Notes: generated by a model not told the origin, from the letters alone. DNA of 64,000 nucleotides from Pseudomonas spelaei (GCF_009724245.1 NZ_WNNK01000011.1:124001-188000); one strand, 5' to 3'. Counted from the stretch's first letter, positions 1 to 9,435 are shown. Translations and numbers: made by a program.

Positions 1-2
1 TT

Positions 3-98
3 CACCTGCGGGAGGCTTGGCACGATGGCGATGCTTCCACCGGGGGGCATTTGGTGCAGACGCGCCTGATTACTGAGTATCCGTTGAATATTTTCTGA
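3..98 (+). CDS. 3' end of an unidentified gene (cut by window edge)
   Basis: An open frame enters from the left edge and stops with TGA at 96-98, giving 31 residues ending in EYPLNIF. Codon third positions are GC-biased as expected for this genome, and a palindromic repeat begins shortly after, which is where these repeats normally sit (just after gene ends). I cannot assign a family from so short a tail. It could be a chance open frame. Confidence 0.35.
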   Translation, partial: HLREAWHDGDASTGGHLVQTRLITEYPLNIF

Positions 99-121
99 GT
101 TGGCTGGAGAAGATCAACTGT

Positions 122-225
122 AGGAGCTGTCGAGCCCCGGCGAGGCTGCGATAGCGGCGGGTCAGACAGCATCGATGTTGGCTGTGCCGACGCCATCGCA
201 GCCTCGCCGGGGCTCGACAGCTCCC
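122..225. repeat. Palindromic intergenic repeat, GAGCTGTCGAGC family
   Basis: Arms of about 31 bases at 122-152 and 195-225 are near-perfect reverse complements (left arm begins AGGAGCTGTCGAG, right arm ends CTCGACAGCTCC). A 42-base centre separates them. Related copies with the same outer core lie at 14415-14523 and 41207-41314. Elements like this are common between Pseudomonas genes and may act as transcript ends or protein-binding sites. Confidence 0.85.
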
Positions 226-529
226 ACTGGGATTTCACTTCGCCGGCCAGGTCTTCAACCCTGGCCAAATGTGACGCGCCAGCTACCCCCTACACACATC
301 CCGACCTCCGCCATCCATTCCGAAAAAACGGGATAACCGCATCAACAGCTCTCGTAAGGTTTAAAAACGAGCCACAACGCAGGCCTGAAACAACCCTGTC
401 AGAAAGTTTATCTACCGGAGAACGAACCGCCACCCTCCCTCAGCCAGGATGCGCCCAAGCCTGAGGTCAAAGCCCCGACCAGCAGGCCTGCACGCTTATC
501 AATCATTCCTGCCCGAGGCTCGACCCACC
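226..529. other. Intergenic stretch, no gene seen
   Basis: About 300 bases between the repeat and the glycosyltransferase start. No open frame with plausible codon use or ribosome-binding site was seen. It presumably contains the promoter of the downstream gene, but I could not place -35/-10 boxes with confidence. Confidence 0.5.
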
Positions 530-1339
530 ATGACCCGCGCCCTCTCCCCCCAAGCCAATTTCAGTATCGCCCTGGTCAATTACAAATCCCTGGAGTTGAC
601 CAGGATGTGCCTCGACCTGTTGCAAGAAGGCCTGCAACACAGCGGTGTACCGATTTTTGTGGTGGACAACGACTCGGGCGACGCCAGCACCGAATTCTTG
701 CGCACCCGCCAAGGTATCCGGTTGATCGAACGCAAGAGTGTGGGCCCGGAAGCAGGCAGCATGGCCCATGGCAAAGCGCTGGACTGCGCGCTGGAGCAGG
801 TTGAGACCGAGTACGTGTTCCTGCTGCACACCGACACCTTCATCTACGACCCCAGCGTATTCACTCGAATGCTCGAACGCTGCAAGGGCGCTAAAGAGGT
901 GGCCGCCGTCGGCTGCCTGGAACAACTCGACCGTGGCTTGCTCCGAAGCGCGTGGCGCCTGGGCTCGCGCTTTCTCAAGCACTACACCCGCCGCAGCCTG
1001 CGGGCAATGGGTCTGAACGCCAGGGAGCCAAAGCCCTTCCAGGAAACCCACTTGAAGAGCTTTTGTACCCTGTGGAATGTCCGACTGATGAAACAGCACG
1101 GGCTGCGCTTTCAAATGGATGACCGCAACCCCGGCTACGAACTGCAAGACCGTATGAGCGCCTTGGGCTACCGGATCGACGTGCTGTCCCCGCGTACGCT
1201 TTTCCGTTACCTGGACCATATCCAGAGCGGAACGGTAGCGGCCATGGGCGGTTATGCCGGTAATCACCGACGCAGCAGAATGTATAAGCGACTGACGGCC
1301 CTGACCTCGTTACCCAAACAACCGTTCTGGGTTCACTGA
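530..1339 (+). CDS. Glycosyltransferase family 2-like protein
   Basis: A 269-residue protein with a GT-A type nucleotide-sugar transferase pattern. Near the N-terminus a beta-strand VNYKS leads to VVDNDSGD, the usual VDNxSxD nucleotide-binding signature, and LLHTDTFIYD supplies an acidic DxD-like metal-binding motif. No membrane segments are evident, so it is probably a cytoplasmic enzyme acting on an unknown acceptor (LPS, polysaccharide or lipid). An upstream in-frame ATG at 449 exists, but the ATG at 530 has GAGG 11 bases before it and lies just ahead of the conserved strand, so I chose it. The gene stands alone, convergent with the Nudix gene. The substrate cannot be read from the sequence. 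Confidence 0.72.
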   Translation: MTRALSPQANFSIALVNYKSLELTRMCLDLLQEGLQHSGVPIFVVDNDSGDASTEFLRTRQGIRLIERKSVGPEAGSMAHGKALDCALEQVETEYVFLLHTDTFIYDPSVFTRMLERCKGAKEVAAVGCLEQLDRGLLRSAWRLGSRFLKHYTRRSLRAMGLNAREPKPFQETHLKSFCTLWNVRLMKQHGLRFQMDDRNPGYELQDRMSALGYRIDVLSPRTLFRYLDHIQSGTVAAMGGYAGNHRRSRMYKRLTALTSLPKQPFWVH

Positions 1340-1373
1340 AGCACGCAAGGGCAGGCAGGCCGGGCCACCGGCC

Positions 1374-1964
1374 TTACAGGAAGTCGCCCTTGAGCAAGCG
1401 CAGCTCCAGATACTGCAGCAACATGATGGTCTTGCCGTCGACAATCGTGCCGTCGGCCACCTGTGCAATCGCCTGGTCAAACCCCAGCTCCAGCACTTCG
1501 ATGTCCTCACCCTCTTCTTCCAGTCCGCCACCCTCTCCCACCCGATCACCCGGCCGGTATTCACCGATAAAAAAGTGGATTCGCTCAGTCACCGAGCCGG
1601 GACTCATGAAGGCCGAGTAGATCTTCTCGACATGACTCACCCGGTAGCCCGTCTCTTCCTCGGCCTCCAGGCGAATGCGCTCCTCGGGGCTGGCATTGTC
1701 CAGCAAGCCCGCAGCGGCCTCGACCAGATAACCCTCGTAACCGTTGACGAAAGTCGGCATGCGGAACTGGCGGATCAGCAATACCGTGCGCTGCTCGCGG
1801 TTATACAACAGGATCGTCGCGCCATTGCCACGGTCGTAGACCTCACGGGTCTGCGCTTGCCAACTGCCGTCACGGCGGCGCAGGTCGAAGCTGTATTTTT
1901 TCAGCACATACCAGTTGTCGGAGAGGGTTTCTTCAGCAGTGATGCGAACGGGGCTGTTGTCCAT
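1374..1964 (-). CDS. nudK: NudK-type GDP-mannose/ADP-ribose Nudix pyrophosphatase
   Basis: A 196-residue Nudix hydrolase. It carries the E. coli NudK-like signature LSDNWYVLKKYSFDL near the N-terminus, the stretch REVYDRGNGATILLYN, and the Nudix box running from G-L-L-D-N to R-x-E-A-x-E-E-T-G, with the REx2EE core present as RLEAEEETG. Family members cleave GDP-mannose or related nucleoside diphosphate sugars to a nucleoside monophosphate and sugar phosphate, in the cytoplasm. The ATG at 1964 is preferred over an upstream start at 2078 because it matches the family N-terminus and has an AAAGG-like ribosome site. It is divergent from the diguanylate cyclase at 2131. Exact substrate preference is inferred only from family similarity. 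Confidence 0.85.
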   Translation of the reverse strand: MDNSPVRITAEETLSDNWYVLKKYSFDLRRRDGSWQAQTREVYDRGNGATILLYNREQRTVLLIRQFRMPTFVNGYEGYLVEAAAGLLDNASPEERIRLEAEEETGYRVSHVEKIYSAFMSPGSVTERIHFFIGEYRPGDRVGEGGGLEEEGEDIEVLELGFDQAIAQVADGTIVDGKTIMLLQYLELRLLKGDFL

Positions 1965-2130
1965 GGGCAGGCCTTTGGTCGTGGGGTGGGGAGCATGTCG
2001 GTCCAGGCCCGCCAACGTCAAGTTATCGATAGCGCAGGCAGGCGGCGGCCCGCGTATACGGCTACAATCGCGCGCCATTGTCCTGTCGTAACGGGTCTAA
2101 CTTCACAGTGCGTTTTGCGGGGTCAAGGAA

Positions 2131-3294
2131 ATGATGCTGCACATTCCGACGCTACTCATGGTTTCGGTGTTTGTTTTTTGCCTGATGGGGCTCTTGACCG
2201 TTCACGCCTGGACTCGCGTACGGGAGCCAGCGCTGGGCTACCTGGGCGTAATGCTGCTGCTCGCCTCTCTGGGTACGCTGCTTATCGTGGTGCGCGGTAT
2301 GGGCATGGATTTCGTCGCACTGATCCTTGGCAACGTGGTGTTGCTGCTGAGCGCGGCGATGAACTGGACGGCCATGCGTGTGTTTGTACAGCGCAAGCCC
2401 AGTCTGCCCGGGATCCTCGCAGGGCCTGGCCTGTGGCTGGTGATGTGCCTCGCACCAGCGTTCTACGGTTCGATGTCTGCCCGGGTCACGCTGTATTCGC
2501 TGCTAGCGGCCAGCTATGGCGTGCTGTCGGCACTGGAGCTGTGGCGCAACCGCCATACCCTCGAAGTCGCCTACCTGCCGGCCTTGGTGCTGACCCTCCT
2601 GCACACGGGTTTCTACGGTGTGCGCACGGTGATCGATCCGGGCCTGCCGATAGAAAGCGAACATACCGTGGGCGGTGAAGGCGTGCCGTTTTTCTCCTTC
2701 ATGTTGTTCGAGTCCATGTTGTATGCCATCGGCATCGCTTACGTCACCCTGGCGATGGTCAAGGAGCGGGCCGAACTCAGGTTCAAGGCCGCCGCCTTCA
2801 GCGACGTGCTGACAGGGATTGGTAACCGTCGGGCCTTCATGCTCTACGGTATTCAACTGTTGGCCGTCCGGGCCCGCGCGGACAAACCCGTTGCCCTTCT
2901 GCTCTGCGACCTGGACCGTTTCAAGCGGTTGAACGACAACTTCGGCCATCCCATGGGCGATCAGGCGTTGATCGCGTTCAGTCAGGTGGCACGGGAAGCC
3001 CTGGGCAAGCACGACCTGTTGGCCCGTATTGGCGGAGAAGAATTTGCGTGCCTGCTGGCCGATACCGATGAAACCCGCGCGATTGAGGTGGCCGAGCGCA
3101 TACGCCTGGCTTTCTACAGCCTCGACCTGCTGGCGCCGGGCTTCCTGAGCGTGAGCATTGGTATCGTGACCACAACAGCGGCGAACGATGACCTGTCACG
3201 CCTGCTCTCCCACGCCGATCAGGCACTGTATTGCGCCAAGGATCAGGGGCGCAACCGGGTACAGGTGGCCGCGTTGCCTGCCCTGCGGCTGTAA
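2131..3294 (+). CDS. Membrane-bound diguanylate cyclase (GGDEF domain)
   Basis: A 387-residue protein with six or seven hydrophobic helices in residues 1-210 and a GGDEF domain in about 220-380. Residues 301-305 are GGEEF, and the metal/nucleotide motif LLCDLDRFKRLND lies near 260, so cyclase activity (2 GTP to c-di-GMP) should be intact. The product-inhibition I-site (RxxD just before GGEEF) is missing: the equivalent residues 292-295 are GKHD. No EAL domain is present. The N-terminal region is a membrane sensor of unknown ligand. Two adjacent ATGs occur (2131 and 2134). AAGG at 2125-2128 gives better spacing to the second. Single-gene unit, divergent from nudK. Confidence 0.9.
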   Translation: MMLHIPTLLMVSVFVFCLMGLLTVHAWTRVREPALGYLGVMLLLASLGTLLIVVRGMGMDFVALILGNVVLLLSAAMNWTAMRVFVQRKPSLPGILAGPGLWLVMCLAPAFYGSMSARVTLYSLLAASYGVLSALELWRNRHTLEVAYLPALVLTLLHTGFYGVRTVIDPGLPIESEHTVGGEGVPFFSFMLFESMLYAIGIAYVTLAMVKERAELRFKAAAFSDVLTGIGNRRAFMLYGIQLLAVRARADKPVALLLCDLDRFKRLNDNFGHPMGDQALIAFSQVAREALGKHDLLARIGGEEFACLLADTDETRAIEVAERIRLAFYSLDLLAPGFLSVSIGIVTTTAANDDLSRLLSHADQALYCAKDQGRNRVQVAALPALRL

Positions 3295-3392
3295 CACTTT
3301 GCAAGCAATGCAGGATGACGACTGTCGAAATGTTTCCTGCATGACCGGGGCATCTGTTAAAACCCGTGCTTCGCTTGCGCCCTGGAGCCTTC

Positions 3393-4346
3393 ATGTCCTC
3401 ACGCCTTCTGGCCCGCCTCGGCCTTCGCTGGTTTCCCTTGCTGTGCATGGCCGTCTTGATCATTGGCTTGCCAGTTGGCTGCGCGGTTCTTCAGCACAAA
3501 GAACGGGAATTGGTATTTCGCATTGAGCCCGGCACCGCCAGTTGGTACAGCGGCCTGCCACGGGACGTGCAGGAATTCGAACTCAAGCCCGCCAGCTTCA
3601 AGTCGGGGCAGAATATTCATGGCTGGTGGTGGCCGGCTGCGCAGAAAAATGCGCCGGCAGTGCTTTACCTGCATGGCGTGCGCTGGAACCTCACCGGTCA
3701 GTTGTTCCGTATTGAGCAACTGCATGCCCTCGGCTTCTCGGTGCTGGCCATCGACTACCGTGGATTCGGCCAGAGCCACGGCGATCTGCCATCAGAAACC
3801 AGTGTCTACGAAGACGCCCGCATCGCCTGGGAGCGCTTCAAGGTGCTGCAACCCGATCCGAACAAACGCCTGATCTACGGTCACTCCCTGGGTGGCGCAG
3901 TGGCCGTCGACCTGGCGGCCGAGCTGGGTAAGCAGGCGGCCGACAACCATATGCCGGCCCCGGTGCGAGGGTTGGTCATCGAGTCCACCTTCACCTCGCT
4001 GGCGGATGCTGCCACGGCGGTCGCCAACACCTCCCTGCCGGTGCGCTGGTTGCTGTCGCAGAAGTTTGATTCCATCGACAAAATCGCCGATATCCACATG
4101 CCATTGCTGGTGGTCCACGGCCTGGATGACCGCTATGTACCGCCGCGTTTCAGCGAAGCACTGTTCAAGGCCGCCCAGGAACCCAAGCGCCTGTTACTGG
4201 TGCCCGGTGCCAGCCACAACAACAGCATGAGCCTGGCGGGTCGCAGTTATCGCCAGGCGCTGGATAACCTGATGAAGTCAAAGACTCCCGCACAAGTGGC
4301 CGGGCCCGCGCGCGCATCTTCCACAGGCCCGACCGGCGACTCATAA
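3393..4346 (+). CDS. Membrane-anchored alpha/beta hydrolase
   Basis: A 317-residue serine hydrolase. An N-terminal hydrophobic helix (about residues 12-30) ends in LPVGC, which resembles but does not fully match a lipoprotein lipobox (proline at -3), so it may be a lipoprotein or simply a signal anchor. The hydrolase core shows LYLHGVRWN (oxyanion region), DYRGFGQS, the nucleophile elbow GHSLGG (Ser about 165), VVHGLDDRYVPP with the acidic residue, and a C-terminal SHNN histidine. The family acts on esters or acyl chains in the envelope, and the substrate here is unknown. The start at 3393 is preferred because GGAG lies five bases upstream. A nine-residue longer form from 3366 is less likely. 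Confidence 0.82.
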   Translation: MSSRLLARLGLRWFPLLCMAVLIIGLPVGCAVLQHKERELVFRIEPGTASWYSGLPRDVQEFELKPASFKSGQNIHGWWWPAAQKNAPAVLYLHGVRWNLTGQLFRIEQLHALGFSVLAIDYRGFGQSHGDLPSETSVYEDARIAWERFKVLQPDPNKRLIYGHSLGGAVAVDLAAELGKQAADNHMPAPVRGLVIESTFTSLADAATAVANTSLPVRWLLSQKFDSIDKIADIHMPLLVVHGLDDRYVPPRFSEALFKAAQEPKRLLLVPGASHNNSMSLAGRSYRQALDNLMKSKTPAQVAGPARASSTGPTGDS

Positions 4347-4453
4347 ACCCGCATTCCGGCACCAATGTTGCCGATACCTGTCAAGCGTAAGCCCACGCCA
4401 TACTGGCTCGCAGCAGAAGTTGATCAAATATTAACCTGACGTTAAATCGCCAT

Positions 4454-4474
4454 CCCTGCCGGGCTCCGGCAGGG
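4454..4474. terminator. GC-rich hairpin after the alpha/beta hydrolase
   Basis: A nine-base-pair stem (CCCTGCCGG / CCGGCAGGG) with a three-base loop lies about 110 bases after the hydrolase stop. No U-run follows, so intrinsic termination is uncertain. A second smaller hairpin CCACG-N5-CGTGG is at 4491-4505, and between them 4475-4483 reads TTATCCACA, a perfect but solitary DnaA-box match. Confidence 0.4.
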
Positions 4475-4534
4475 TTATCCACAGAGATACCCACGGTTTT
4501 CGTGGACAACTCTTTTCACGTTTTTACGCTGTTT

Positions 4535-4720
4535 TTATTCCGGGAACGTCCCCGGCAGCAAAATATCCCGCGTGACCTGGCGAATATCGTTATACCCACA
4601 CAACGCCATCGACACGTCCAACTCCCGGGCAATGATGTCCTGCGCCTTGACGACGCCCGCCTCTCCCTGAACCGAGCCCAGAGAGCAACCGGCGACCCCG
4701 TAGGTCACCAGTATTGCTGC
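4535..4720 (-). pseudogene. Remnant: C-terminus of an FMN-dependent alpha-hydroxy-acid dehydrogenase
   Basis: Translating the minus strand in the frame ending at TAA 4535-4537 gives YGVAGCSLGSVQ, then GEAGVVKAQDIIARELD, then VSMALCGYNDI and a short tail. This matches the C-terminal signature of lactate/mandelate-type dehydrogenases (LYG-A-x-GEAGV, then L-x-x-E-L-x-x-x-M-x-L-x-G). The N-terminal part of such an enzyme (about 330 residues) is absent. Upstream, the frame passes into the 3' end of the 1546-codon gene. It therefore looks like a gene stump left where the large gene was inserted or the locus was deleted. Family assignment rests on a short motif. Confidence 0.6.
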
Positions 4721-7700
4721 CTGCCCAGGCGAGGAATCGACTGCGTGACACTCAGAAACAGTGGCTCGGCCAGCCGGGTGCTGATCCGCGCGTAGTACAC
4801 CGCCACCACCCGACTCTCGGGCATATCCACCAGGCTGCGAAAGCTCAGGTAGCGTTGCTCGGGCAATTTGAGATGCGCAGCGCTGTAGTTCGCGTTGGGC
4901 GTATCCTGCGCCGGGTAATGAAAATGCGCATAGGCCACGACCCTTTTAGTCTTGTCCCGGATCACGTACTCCTGCAGGTAATCGTTATCGTGCTTGAGCT
5001 TGATGCGGCCCTCCACCAACAGGATATCGATCTGCCCCTGGCTTTTGAGGTAATCGATCCTGGATTCTTCAGGAGGGTTGCGCAGGATGATCGCGATACG
5101 CACCTGCCGCCCTTGCTCCATCAACCGTGCAGATGCCTGCTCAAGGGCTGCCAGCAGTTGCTCCACCGATGGATCTGGCTGCTTGCCTTGCGCCCTCAGG
5201 GTGTCACCCACTTTTGCGGCCACATCGTCCATGGCGCCGGCCAAGTGGGCCAACTGTTCTTGCGCACTGATCGGCGCATTGGAGGACTGCGCCTCCTTGT
5301 TCACCTGGCGACTGACAACCGCCTCTTTGTCCAGCAGCATCCGGGCATCCATTTGCAGCTTGCGCAGTGACCGCGCAGGCCGCACCACCGGACTGGCTGC
5401 GTCGACGACCGGCTCCCATTCGTCGGGGCCTGGGCCCTGGCGAAAACTGGCCAGCGGTGTATGGTCCACGGGATCGCTGACGTCCACGATCTCGCCCAAC
5501 GCATCAGGCGTCTGCGGGCGTACACGCCCCGCCAAAAGCCGATTCTTGCGGTCGCGCACAAGGCGCCTGCTCGCATCTCGGGGCTGCGCGGGAACGGGCC
5601 TGGGAACGGTCTCGGCAGCCTGCTCCGTGAGGGCCAGGGCCAATGTATGCTGGGCTTCCTGGCGCACACCATCAATCTGGCGATACAGCCCCCTGATCAT
5701 CTCCCGGTCAATCAGGTCGGACACACTATCGCCATAAAAACGCAGCCACGCCTGGGCATCCGTGTACTCCTGCACCAGCCCCTCCAGCCCCTGGATTCGC
5801 TGCTCCAGGCTAACGAGATCGGAGGTTTGCAAGGTCTTCTGTGAACACGCCGCCAGCACGACCTGATCGCCCAGCCGCTTGAGGTCCACGAAGTCGTCAT
5901 ACTCTTGCGGTTGTGGACGTCGACGCAGGACCAACCCCTGGTACACCTTTAACTGCATGGTCTTCCAGTCCAGGGGGGTTGACGGCGACGCAGGAATATT
6001 TGCCAAAGGACTCGCTGCCAGGTCGAATCCCGGCACATTCAGCAACTCACCAAAGCGCGCCAACTCCAGGACGCTCAGATCAATCAACTGATCGTTGAAC
6101 CCGGCGACTTTCTCCAGGTAACCATGCATCGCTTCGTGCGCGGATTGCGCCTGTGCCGGATCGTCATCATCGAGCTGCGAAATCCAGGCCTGGCGTTGCG
6201 CCTCAGTCGGGCCGGCCGCCTTGCGCTGCAGAATCAACAACGCCATTTGCTCGCGCAAATTCTCCACCTGCGGCTCAAACTGCTGGATCAATTCAGTTTC
6301 GAAGCCGCTCATGGGTTTGTTGGTGTTTCTCGCCTTGAGCACGTCCATTTTGTCGAACTGAACCCGACTTGTATCCTGCAATTCCTTCAGATAACGCGTG
6401 GCGACAGCCTGCCGTTGCGGGTCGGTAAACTCTTCTTGATGGGATTTATGGGCACGTTCATAGAGGTTGAGAGCGGCAGTGACCCCACGCTCGGCATTGA
6501 CCAGTCGGGTGGTCAGGTCTTGATAACGCTTGTCGAGTTCCACGCTAAAGCGGCGGTTCTTCTCATGGTGAGCAGCAGCAGTAGACTTCTTCGGCCCGCC
6601 ACCGCGCAAGCGCATGCCAAGGTCGAAGTCCCATAGATCGTTAAGCCCCCGCCTGAGCCAAGGCCCCCAGCGCCCTCGTTGTTTCAGGTCAACCACCCTC
6701 AATTCACCTTCAAAGAGGTCGACAGGATAGAACCCGCCCTGAATGACGGCATGATGATGCCACTTCTGCGGCCCGACATTGACCCGCACCAGCCCACGGG
6801 CCGGCCCTGTTGTTTCAATATTGGCGGGAATATTCGGCCACGCTTGCCCAGGCTCCGGGCGCCATTTGAACGTCTCGACCTGCGCCATCTGGGACGAGGA
6901 CAATCGCTGGTTGGCATTGGCCCATGAAAAGTCCATCTCGGTGACATCACCTGAAATACGACGCCATGGGAAACTCACGGCAACCGGCTTTGGAATCGCT
7001 TCTGGAAGACGGCTGATACCCGGCTTCGCCTCACTAAGGCCCAGCCGCTCATCCAGCACCATCACACGGCTCATGAGCAACCCCGAAAGGCTCGCAATCA
7101 GTTCACTCACCACTGCCGCGCGCTCAGCCTGATCGGCATCCTGGGGTAAGGCCACAAAGGCTTGAGTGCTGGCCAGTACCTGTGTCAACCAGCCGGCGAC
7201 TGCCACCGGCCCCCGCAACAGCGGCAAGAGCACATTAAACAACTGCCAGAGATCATTCTTGAAGAGCGTCCAGCGCAGCTCTTCATTGGAAACCGATTGC
7301 CGGTCGGCTTGTAACCACAGGCTGCGGGCATTTTCCTTGAAGACCTCGTCGAGGAATCCCTCCGGCATAACGAGATCACTGAGTAGCGCAGGGCTCGTCG
7401 ACGCGATAGGCCCATACTCATCCCCTTGCAGAAAACGCCCTGAATGAGGAGTGAGAAAACCGCCATTGTCGAACAGCACCCGGCTGCGCTCGGACATACT
7501 GCTGAGGACAATACGCTGTAGCTCACTGCCCGAGCGCAGGACTTCCTCCAGCAACGCCTGGCGACTGCTGAATTGAATGAACGCCTGCACACTCGAGGGG
7601 TGATAAAGAATATGTGGCAAGGCGCTATTGTCCCGAGGGCCGATCACAAACAGGTTGGACGCCCGGTGCGCCCTCCCGCCGGAATGCTCAAGAATATCCA

Positions 7701-9345
7701 GGCGGCGAGCCACAATCGGCTCGCCGTCGACTACGCGCAACGCGGCGGTGGGTTGCACCATGGCCTGCACCACCCGATAGCCGGACGTGGTGAGCCCACC
7801 CAGTCCGCGTATAACCGACTCAAGGGCCAACATCGGCAGTTGCACGCTCATCTGCTCGACGAACAACCGCCGGCGGCGGGCGGACTCCACAGGGTCGAGG
7901 ATCAGGCTGTCCTTGATCAGCAGCGGATAGTGTTTGCCAATGTCCACAGTGGGGATGAGGCGTTTGAGATACGCCTCGGTGACCTTCCGGGCAGGCTTGC
8001 CATCGGGGGATGCCTGGTTGCGGATATCAAGACGTGCATAGGGCGTTACAAACGGGTTCTCCAGGGACCATTGAGTCAGCGTCCGCGACACGCTTTCTGT
8101 CCAGCCCACCGTCGCCCCCTGGGTACGCACAAACGTCAGGACATAATCATCCGGGTTGATCACCCCCTCCTGAGGATGGTCCAGTGCCATTTGACGCTGC
8201 AACGCCTTGCGAGCGTAAACATCGATCGGATCAATGCCATCCAGAAAACCCGCCCCGCTCGCTCGCTGCTGGACATCCGCCAACCGCCCAAGCCAATGAC
8301 CGTAGGTCTGCCGATCAAGGCTTGAGCCTGTCTGCAACCACAACGGGAGTTGCTCTTCGCTGAGCGCCCGGCCAACGTCGGGGTCAAACCACGCCAGGGG
8401 TGACGTCAACGTGCTGAACAACTGCTTATAACTGGCGACCCGTGGAAACTGCGTCCAATCGATCAGCGACAGATCCCGCAGCTGTTTCTCCAGCAGGCTC
8501 TGGGCCAGGCTATCGAAAACATCGCCCTCAGGCTCCTTGAGGGACCACTGAATGGGTTCTCCGGGCGGGTAGTGACTCATATAACGCGGGAGCAAACGGC
8601 CTAACTGCTCCTGCGAATCGACCCTGAACAGATCCGTGACCGGACTGTAAACATGGAATGCATCGGCGCCCGCCCCGGTTATTTGAAAGACCAGCAGCGC
8701 CAGCCACTGTCCAGGCTGCGTGCCACTGGCCGCATAGACCTGATAGACAGGGAGCCCACCGAACCGCTGTCGATCAGCCTTGAGCGGATAAATCTCGCCC
8801 AACCGCCGCTGTTGCGATTCACTGAGCAGTGGAGTCTGGCGCGCGGTCTTCAGGCACTTGCGCAGCTGCTCGCTGACCACGCGCCAGCGGGTCGATATGG
8901 GGTCCTCCTGGGAAATGCCATTCCAGTACTCCACCAACCGTGCCTGGAACCCGGGAACCAGTGCGGATGCCAACGTGTTGAGCATGAATTCAAGGTCATC
9001 CACCGACATCAGCGTAGCGGCCGGTTTCACACTGTCGCGCACGGCCCCCACCAGCACTTGATGATGGCCTGGCGTGTAGTTCAGCGGTCGCTTGCTCATG
9101 CAGCGCAGGATCAAGGCCTCACTGAGGGACATCAGTGGATCGTAGGCCACAACATCGCCCGTACGCTGCATCACGCCAATCCACAATGCACTGGCCTTCA
9201 ACGTTGAGTCCGGGTACCCGTCCTTGATCCACTCATTGATCAGGGACTCGGCCACGTCCTCCAACCGAGGACGGTCCGCGAATACTTCGGCCACGTGATC
9301 ACGGGACAGGCGAATCTGTTCAAACATTAGCTCGGGCTTGCTCAT
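4705..9345 (-). CDS. Very large DUF6543/dermonecrotic-toxin-like protein
   Basis: A 1546-residue protein with no signal peptide or obvious transmembrane helices, mostly helical in character, with charged coiled segments around residues 1000-1150. Layout and motifs (for instance a C-terminal VVAYAHFHYP followed by AAHLK and EQRYLSF) resemble the large Pseudomonas proteins annotated as DUF6543 or dermonecrotic toxin N-terminal domain proteins, which often carry leucine-rich repeats and a NEL ubiquitin-ligase domain. I see neither LRRs nor a NEL motif here. Family members are suspected host-directed or interbacterial toxins, but activity is unproven. AGGAA lies just upstream of the ATG at 9345. 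No immunity gene is obvious. Its 3' end abuts a dehydrogenase stump, suggesting acquisition by insertion. Confidence 0.6.
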   Translation of the reverse strand: MSKPELMFEQIRLSRDHVAEVFADRPRLEDVAESLINEWIKDGYPDSTLKASALWIGVMQRTGDVVAYDPLMSLSEALILRCMSKRPLNYTPGHHQVLVGAVRDSVKPAATLMSVDDLEFMLNTLASALVPGFQARLVEYWNGISQEDPISTRWRVVSEQLRKCLKTARQTPLLSESQQRRLGEIYPLKADRQRFGGLPVYQVYAASGTQPGQWLALLVFQITGAGADAFHVYSPVTDLFRVDSQEQLGRLLPRYMSHYPPGEPIQWSLKEPEGDVFDSLAQSLLEKQLRDLSLIDWTQFPRVASYKQLFSTLTSPLAWFDPDVGRALSEEQLPLWLQTGSSLDRQTYGHWLGRLADVQQRASGAGFLDGIDPIDVYARKALQRQMALDHPQEGVINPDDYVLTFVRTQGATVGWTESVSRTLTQWSLENPFVTPYARLDIRNQASPDGKPARKVTEAYLKRLIPTVDIGKHYPLLIKDSLILDPVESARRRRLFVEQMSVQLPMLALESVIRGLGGLTTSGYRVVQAMVQPTAALRVVDGEPIVARRLDILEHSGGRAHRASNLFVIGPRDNSALPHILYHPSSVQAFIQFSSRQALLEEVLRSGSELQRIVLSSMSERSRVLFDNGGFLTPHSGRFLQGDEYGPIASTSPALLSDLVMPEGFLDEVFKENARSLWLQADRQSVSNEELRWTLFKNDLWQLFNVLLPLLRGPVAVAGWLTQVLASTQAFVALPQDADQAERAAVVSELIASLSGLLMSRVMVLDERLGLSEAKPGISRLPEAIPKPVAVSFPWRRISGDVTEMDFSWANANQRLSSSQMAQVETFKWRPEPGQAWPNIPANIETTGPARGLVRVNVGPQKWHHHAVIQGGFYPVDLFEGELRVVDLKQRGRWGPWLRRGLNDLWDFDLGMRLRGGGPKKSTAAAHHEKNRRFSVELDKRYQDLTTRLVNAERGVTAALNLYERAHKSHQEEFTDPQRQAVATRYLKELQDTSRVQFDKMDVLKARNTNKPMSGFETELIQQFEPQVENLREQMALLILQRKAAGPTEAQRQAWISQLDDDDPAQAQSAHEAMHGYLEKVAGFNDQLIDLSVLELARFGELLNVPGFDLAASPLANIPASPSTPLDWKTMQLKVYQGLVLRRRPQPQEYDDFVDLKRLGDQVVLAACSQKTLQTSDLVSLEQRIQGLEGLVQEYTDAQAWLRFYGDSVSDLIDREMIRGLYRQIDGVRQEAQHTLALALTEQAAETVPRPVPAQPRDASRRLVRDRKNRLLAGRVRPQTPDALGEIVDVSDPVDHTPLASFRQGPGPDEWEPVVDAASPVVRPARSLRKLQMDARMLLDKEAVVSRQVNKEAQSSNAPISAQEQLAHLAGAMDDVAAKVGDTLRAQGKQPDPSVEQLLAALEQASARLMEQGRQVRIAIILRNPPEESRIDYLKSQGQIDILLVEGRIKLKHDNDYLQEYVIRDKTKRVVAYAHFHYPAQDTPNANYSAAHLKLPEQRYLSFRSLVDMPESRVVAVYYARISTRLAEPLFLSVTQSIPRLGRQQYW

Positions 9346-9435
9346 AAGGCATTCCTGGTGTCATGGAACGCCAAACGATAGCGTGGGAGCCCTCACTCGC
9401 TGGGGTAGATGAATAGGCCTGCCTGCACAGATAAC

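Noticed and set aside
1575..2678. A 367-codon plus-strand frame spanning the nudK and diguanylate cyclase region
   Set aside because: It crosses two genuine genes in other frames and has no coherent domain.
4475..4483. Perfect DnaA box TTATCCACA
   Set aside because: A single box without clustered copies, an AT-rich unwinding element or dnaA/dnaN/gidA neighbours. Not an origin.
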